Shown: piece after piece, positions 12,115 through 15,251 of the stretch
Layout of the letters: every line of letters begins with the position of its first letter
Position numbering within the stretch: the stretch's first letter is position 1
Assembly: GCA_023261465.1 (NCBI GenBank)
Contig: JAHFOW010000002.1
Coordinates: 14,848-30,098, forward strand
From: Planctomycetota bacterium
GTDB lineage: Bacteria > Planctomycetota > Brocadiia > Brocadiales > Brocadiaceae
DNA: 15,251 nucleotides
Reading direction: 5' to 3'
Notes under the pieces: generated by a model
What the model was told of the DNA's origin: nothing
Databases searched by the model: none
Seen by the model: only the letters and a program-made list of their open reading frames with translations
Translations under genes and position numbers: made by a program

Positions 12115-13779
12115 ATGAGTCAATCAGATATTCATACGATTGGTGATATGATTCTGAACACAGGAAAGGTAAACCGGGCCGATATGGACCGCGCCCTTGA
12201 GGTTCAGAAACAAACCGGGCAGAAACTTGGGCGTATTCTTATAGATCTGGGAACGGTTTCTGAAGAGGATTTACGACAGGCATACAGCAATCTGCTTAAC
12301 ATCCCCGTGTGGGAGAAGAAAAAGGATGAACAATATCCAATAGTAGAAGGCATACCTAAGGTATTCCTTGTTACAAATCGGGTGCTTCCTCTGAAAGTAT
12401 ATGATAGTATGATTGATGTTGTACTTGCTGACCCCCAGGATACAATGCTTGTAGAGAGTATAACATTAGCCACGAACAAGCTGGCAAATGTATATGCAGG
12501 GTGCGAAAAAGACATTCTAACATCCCTGGAAGCAACCTACGAAGGTGAAGTCAAGGAGCAGGAGGACACCGCCTCTTCCAGCATTGAGGTAATGGAGGAT
12601 GTAGAGCAGCTTCGTGACATGGCCTCTGAAGCGCCCGTTATACGCCTCGTCAATAGTGTACTAACGAAGGCGATAGAAATAGGGGCAAGTGATGTTCATC
12701 TTGAAGTTTTTGAGAGAAATGCCCGGTTACGATACCGGGTAGATGGAGTACTCCGTGAATTGGTCCCGCCACCACGTGAACTCTACAATGCGATTATTTC
12801 CCGTATCAAAATAATGTCGAAATTAAACATAGCAGAGAAGCGCCTACCTCAGGATGGAAGGATTAGAATGAAGGTAGCGGGAAAGGAGGTGGATTTAAGG
12901 GTCTCGATTATTCCTATGAGCCACGGCGAAGGGGTTGTCATGAGAATTCTTGACCGTTCTGCGGTTGTGCTTAATCTGGAAAAGTTGGGGTTTAATCCGG
13001 ATTTTCTCGTAAAATTCCGGCACATGATTAACAAACCGGAGGGAATGTTACTGGTTACCGGACCCACGGGAAGTGGAAAGACAACAACGCTTTACGCTGT
13101 ACTCTGTGAAATAGTTTCACCTGAGGTAAAAATTATTACGGTAGAAGACCCTGTTGAGTATAGTATGGAAGGTGTAAATCAGATACAGGTAAATCCGCAG
13201 ATTGAGTTGACTTTTGCATCTGGGCTCCGTTCTATTTTAAGACACGATCCGGATGTAGTACTTATTGGTGAGATAAGGGATAAAGAAACAGCGACTATAG
13301 CGATACAAGCGTCGCTTACTGGACATCTTGTTCTTACAACACTTCATACAAACGATTCAGCATCCGCCTTTACCCGCCTCATGGATATGGGGATAGAGGA
13401 TTACCTTATATCTTCGTGTGTCATTGGCGTCCTTGCTCAGCGGTTGGTGAGAAAGATATGTATGAAATGCCGGGAGCCATACATACCTGCCGAAGACGTA
13501 CGACAAACCGTACGACTGAAAGAAGGAATGCCGCTTTATAAAGCCAAAGGTTGTGATGAGTGTAATAACACAGGTTTCAAGGGAAGGAAGTGTATTGCTG
13601 AATTTTTGGTCGTTGATGATGCGATACGAAGGCTTATCCTGGCGCACAGAGACTCGGGAGAAATCATGAAAGAAGCTATAAAAAGAGGGACAAAAAATTT
13701 GTGGGAAGATGGTCTGGAATCTGTGCAAAGGGGGGAAACAACTTTGGATGAACTTTTACGCGTATCATCTGATACTTAA
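12115..13779 (+). CDS. gspE: Type II secretion/type IV pilus assembly ATPase GspE
   Basis: The 554-residue cytoplasmic hexameric ATPase powers pseudopilus assembly. The N-terminal MshEN/T2SSE_N domain (about 1-150) has IGDMILNTGKVNRADMDRALEVQ and GRILIDLGTVSEEDL. The linker and N2 domain include APVIRLVNSVLTKAIEIGASDVHLE. The RecA-like core carries Walker A GPTGSGKTT (Lys322), the Asp box VEDPVEY, Walker B DPDVVLIGEIRD and the His box TGHLVLTTLHTN. A zinc site is formed by C449, C452, C480 and C483. Everything needed for catalysis is present. The first ATG (12115) was chosen over TTG 12112; the ribosome binding site is weak. The usual partner gspF does not follow: the next gene is on the opposite strand. 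PilB is the close alternative, but gspG and gspH next door favour GspE. Confidence 0.93.
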   Translation: MSQSDIHTIGDMILNTGKVNRADMDRALEVQKQTGQKLGRILIDLGTVSEEDLRQAYSNLLNIPVWEKKKDEQYPIVEGIPKVFLVTNRVLPLKVYDSMIDVVLADPQDTMLVESITLATNKLANVYAGCEKDILTSLEATYEGEVKEQEDTASSSIEVMEDVEQLRDMASEAPVIRLVNSVLTKAIEIGASDVHLEVFERNARLRYRVDGVLRELVPPPRELYNAIISRIKIMSKLNIAEKRLPQDGRIRMKVAGKEVDLRVSIIPMSHGEGVVMRILDRSAVVLNLEKLGFNPDFLVKFRHMINKPEGMLLVTGPTGSGKTTTLYAVLCEIVSPEVKIITVEDPVEYSMEGVNQIQVNPQIELTFASGLRSILRHDPDVVLIGEIRDKETATIAIQASLTGHLVLTTLHTNDSASAFTRLMDMGIEDYLISSCVIGVLAQRLVRKICMKCREPYIPAEDVRQTVRLKEGMPLYKAKGCDECNNTGFKGRKCIAEFLVVDDAIRRLILAHRDSGEIMKEAIKRGTKNLWEDGLESVQRGETTLDELLRVSSDT

Positions 13780-13847
13780 TCAATAGCTACAATTGTGAAT
13801 GTAGTTGGCAACTTGTAAAACTTCCATTATAAAGAATGTTTAATAAA

Positions 13848-14306
13848 TTAATTTTGCACCTCACCTTCCATGGGAGACGAAAGTAATAAAAAAGCGCCTG
13901 CAATTACCAGGAGAAACCCAATCCATTGGGTGAAGCTTGGACGTTCGCGGAGGATTGCATAACTGAGAACAACCGTCACGGCAGGATATAAGGCTGTTAA
14001 CGGCACTACAACGGTTGCATGGCCATTTTGTAAAGCAAAGTAATAAAATATAAGCCCCGACGCCAGACATATTCCCGAAAGAAAACCAAAGATACTCCAG
14101 GACTCGTGCCACGGAACGTGATCTTGTCCACGAAGAACAAGCAATAAAACAACCACGCCGCAAAGCAGGCAAATAACGACCTCTGCAAGGAAGATAGAGA
14201 CAGGCGGCATTTTCCTGTTAATTGCAAGTTTTCCAAAAAACCCCCATAGTCCCCATAAGAAGATTGTGATTATAGAATAAAATATCACAGAAGACCCTGT
14301 TTTCAT
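13848..14306 (-). CDS. EamA/DMT-family membrane transporter, single-repeat form
   Basis: The 152-residue protein is hydrophobic with about five membrane segments (near residues 8-28, 36-60, 70-90, 97-118 and 124-144). It shows EamA-domain features: WGLWGFFGKLA in the first helix, the charged loop before helix 3, FYYFALQNGHATVVVPLTALYPAVTVVLSYAILRERPSFTQWIGFLLVIAGAFLL at the end. Most EamA proteins have two repeats (about 300 residues), so this single-repeat form should work as a dimer, as small DMT transporters do. The substrate is unknown. Its ATG overlaps the stop codon of the ABC-F gene as ATGA, so the two are translationally coupled. A short tail follows the last helix. Confidence 0.85.
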   Translation of the reverse strand: MKTGSSVIFYSIITIFLWGLWGFFGKLAINRKMPPVSIFLAEVVICLLCGVVVLLLVLRGQDHVPWHESWSIFGFLSGICLASGLIFYYFALQNGHATVVVPLTALYPAVTVVLSYAILRERPSFTQWIGFLLVIAGAFLLLSSPMEGEVQN

Positions 14307-15251
14307 ACATCATTTACCATTGCGTTATTAACAGATTCGAGTTCTGCATGGATAACCTCCCATCTCTTATACAAGGAGTTTAATTCATCAGTGACGGCCT
14401 TATACTGTTTGTTGATTTCGACAGACTTTTCTTTGTCGTTATAGAGCGTTGGATCGGTGAGGGTTTTGTCAAATTCCATTTTTTGCGTTTCCAACAAGGC
14501 AATCTTTTCCTCAATGTTTTGTACCTCTTTTGCAAGTTTCCGCTTCCGCGCATTTTGCTCCTTCTTGAGCAAATATTGTTGTTTTTGTGAGATGCCTTCT
14601 TCGGATTTCGAGGGTGATACTGCCTTTGACTCGCCACCGGCCGTCTGTGTTGATAGTTCGGCCGTCTTCTTTTCAAGGAAATCCCTGAAATTTCCTAAAT
14701 GGACAAGGAGATTCCCTCCTTTCATTTCATAAACTTTACTGACTAACCCATCAAGGAAATATCTGTCGTGCGATACAATCAATATACTCCCCGGGTACTC
14801 CAGCAATGCGTTCTTGAGTATTTTCTTGGTAGTAATATCAATATGATTAGTGGGTTCATCCAGGATGAGGAAGTTTGTGGGTTTCAAGAGCATCTTGGCA
14901 AGAGAGAGCCGTGCCTTTTCGCCGCCACTCAATACCTTAACCGACTTAAAGACGTCGTCTCCGGAAAAAAGAAATGCGCCCAATATATGCCTTACCTGGG
15001 GAATCATCAAAAATGGCGCGCCAGACTCGGTCTCCTGCAACACGGTATTATTGCTATTCAATTTTTCCGCATGTTCCTGCGCAAAATAATCAAAGAGAAC
15101 GTTATGGCCAAACTTTAAGGTACCCGTATACGGCTGTTCTATGCCTGCTATAATTCTCGACAATGTAGATTTACCCGATCCATTTTGTCCCACAAGAGCG
15201 ATTTTCTCCCCTCGCTCAATCGAAAGACATATATCGTGGAAGATCACTCTT
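14303..15251 (-). CDS. ABC-F family ATPase, C-terminal part (partial)
   Basis: About 315 residues are visible and the frame stays open to the window edge, so the N-terminal ABC domain and interdomain linker are missing. The second ABC domain has Walker A GQNGSGKST, signature LSGGEKARLSLAKMLL, Walker B FLILDEPTNHID and the switch His in VSHDRYFLDG. It is followed by a charged linker and a coiled-coil C-terminal domain (ARKRKLAKEVQNIEEKIALLE ... YKAVTDELNSLYKRWEVIHAEL) like that of Uup and related ABC-F proteins. These are cytoplasmic, without membrane domains; they act on ribosomes in translation or antibiotic protection, or on DNA as in Uup. The ATGA overlap with the EamA gene implies one transcript. 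Which ABC-F subfamily it is cannot be settled without the linker. Confidence 0.93.
   Translation of the reverse strand, partial: RVIFHDICLSIERGEKIALVGQNGSGKSTLSRIIAGIEQPYTGTLKFGHNVLFDYFAQEHAEKLNSNNTVLQETESGAPFLMIPQVRHILGAFLFSGDDVFKSVKVLSGGEKARLSLAKMLLKPTNFLILDEPTNHIDITTKKILKNALLEYPGSILIVSHDRYFLDGLVSKVYEMKGGNLLVHLGNFRDFLEKKTAELSTQTAGGESKAVSPSKSEEGISQKQQYLLKKEQNARKRKLAKEVQNIEEKIALLETQKMEFDKTLTDPTLYNDKEKSVEINKQYKAVTDELNSLYKRWEVIHAELESVNNAMVNDV

Noticed and set aside
13861..14236. Two minus-strand open frames inside the EamA gene
   Set aside because: Out-of-frame shadows; the EamA frame alone has a coherent membrane-helix pattern and the ATGA junction.
13848..14306. EamA gene as a truncated or frameshifted two-repeat transporter
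   Set aside because: It has a clean start coupled to the upstream gene, a complete five-helix repeat and a stop after the last helix; the remaining 68 bp to gspE encode no second repeat.
1..15251. tRNA, rRNA, CRISPR arrays and transposase genes
   Set aside because: No evenly spaced repeat-spacer pattern, cloverleaf with CCA-type end, rRNA segment or transposase motif was seen on either strand.

Overview
The window reads as a piece of a low-to-moderate GC bacterial chromosome, most likely from a planctomycete and possibly the anammox order Brocadiales. This rests on gene style (a LamG/DUF1080-like secreted protein tail at the left edge, long GyrB, type II secretion genes, many starts without a Shine-Dalgarno) and on dispersed palindromic repeats of a kind I associate with those genomes. 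It is an inference; no 16S rRNA or lineage marker is present. The core is the replication-origin neighbourhood, with dnaA, dnaN, a DciA-type helicase-loader gene (DUF721) and gyrB in tandem on the minus strand.

Layout, left to right. 1-105: tail of a secreted carbohydrate-binding-like protein (+). 106-499: noncoding, with three hairpin repeats and a 19/20-base direct repeat. 500-949: Hsp20 chaperone (+). 1037-1951: MurB-like reductase (-), convergent with hsp20 across a 16-bp inverted repeat. 2040-3152: CelD/BcsL-type GNAT acyltransferase (+). A 19-bp-arm inverted repeat then separates it from the next minus-strand block, which in transcription order is dnaN, dciA, gyrB, a TraR/DksA-type zinc finger gene and an acyl-CoA synthetase (9233 down to 3275). 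9234-9475: noncoding, the best oriC candidate. 9476-10879: dnaA (-). Divergent from dnaA across 84 bp lies a short type II secretion cluster (+): gspH, gspG, gspE. The right end has a one-repeat EamA transporter translationally coupled to an ABC-F ATPase that runs off the edge (both -).

How the genes work together: DnaA, the sliding clamp, the probable DciA helicase operator and gyrase form a replication-initiation and elongation block. recF, often found between dnaN and gyrB, is absent. GspH and GspG are pseudopilins and GspE is the ATPase that drives their assembly; GspF, GspD and GspC are not here.

The most interesting signal is in the replication module. Hand counts show G/C skew changing between dnaN and dnaA although both genes are on the same strand, so replication probably starts between them and dnaA is read against the fork. 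The DnaA protein has Ser in place of the sensor-II Arg, an altered P-loop and changed DNA-recognition residues, and the candidate origin shows no canonical DnaA box. GyrB has Ile and Val at two positions of the TOPRIM/quinolone region that are normally Asp and Lys. MurB lacks the usual catalytic Arg and the NAGAYG-like motif. Together these suggest a lineage with an altered initiation apparatus, or simply long divergence; comparative data would decide.
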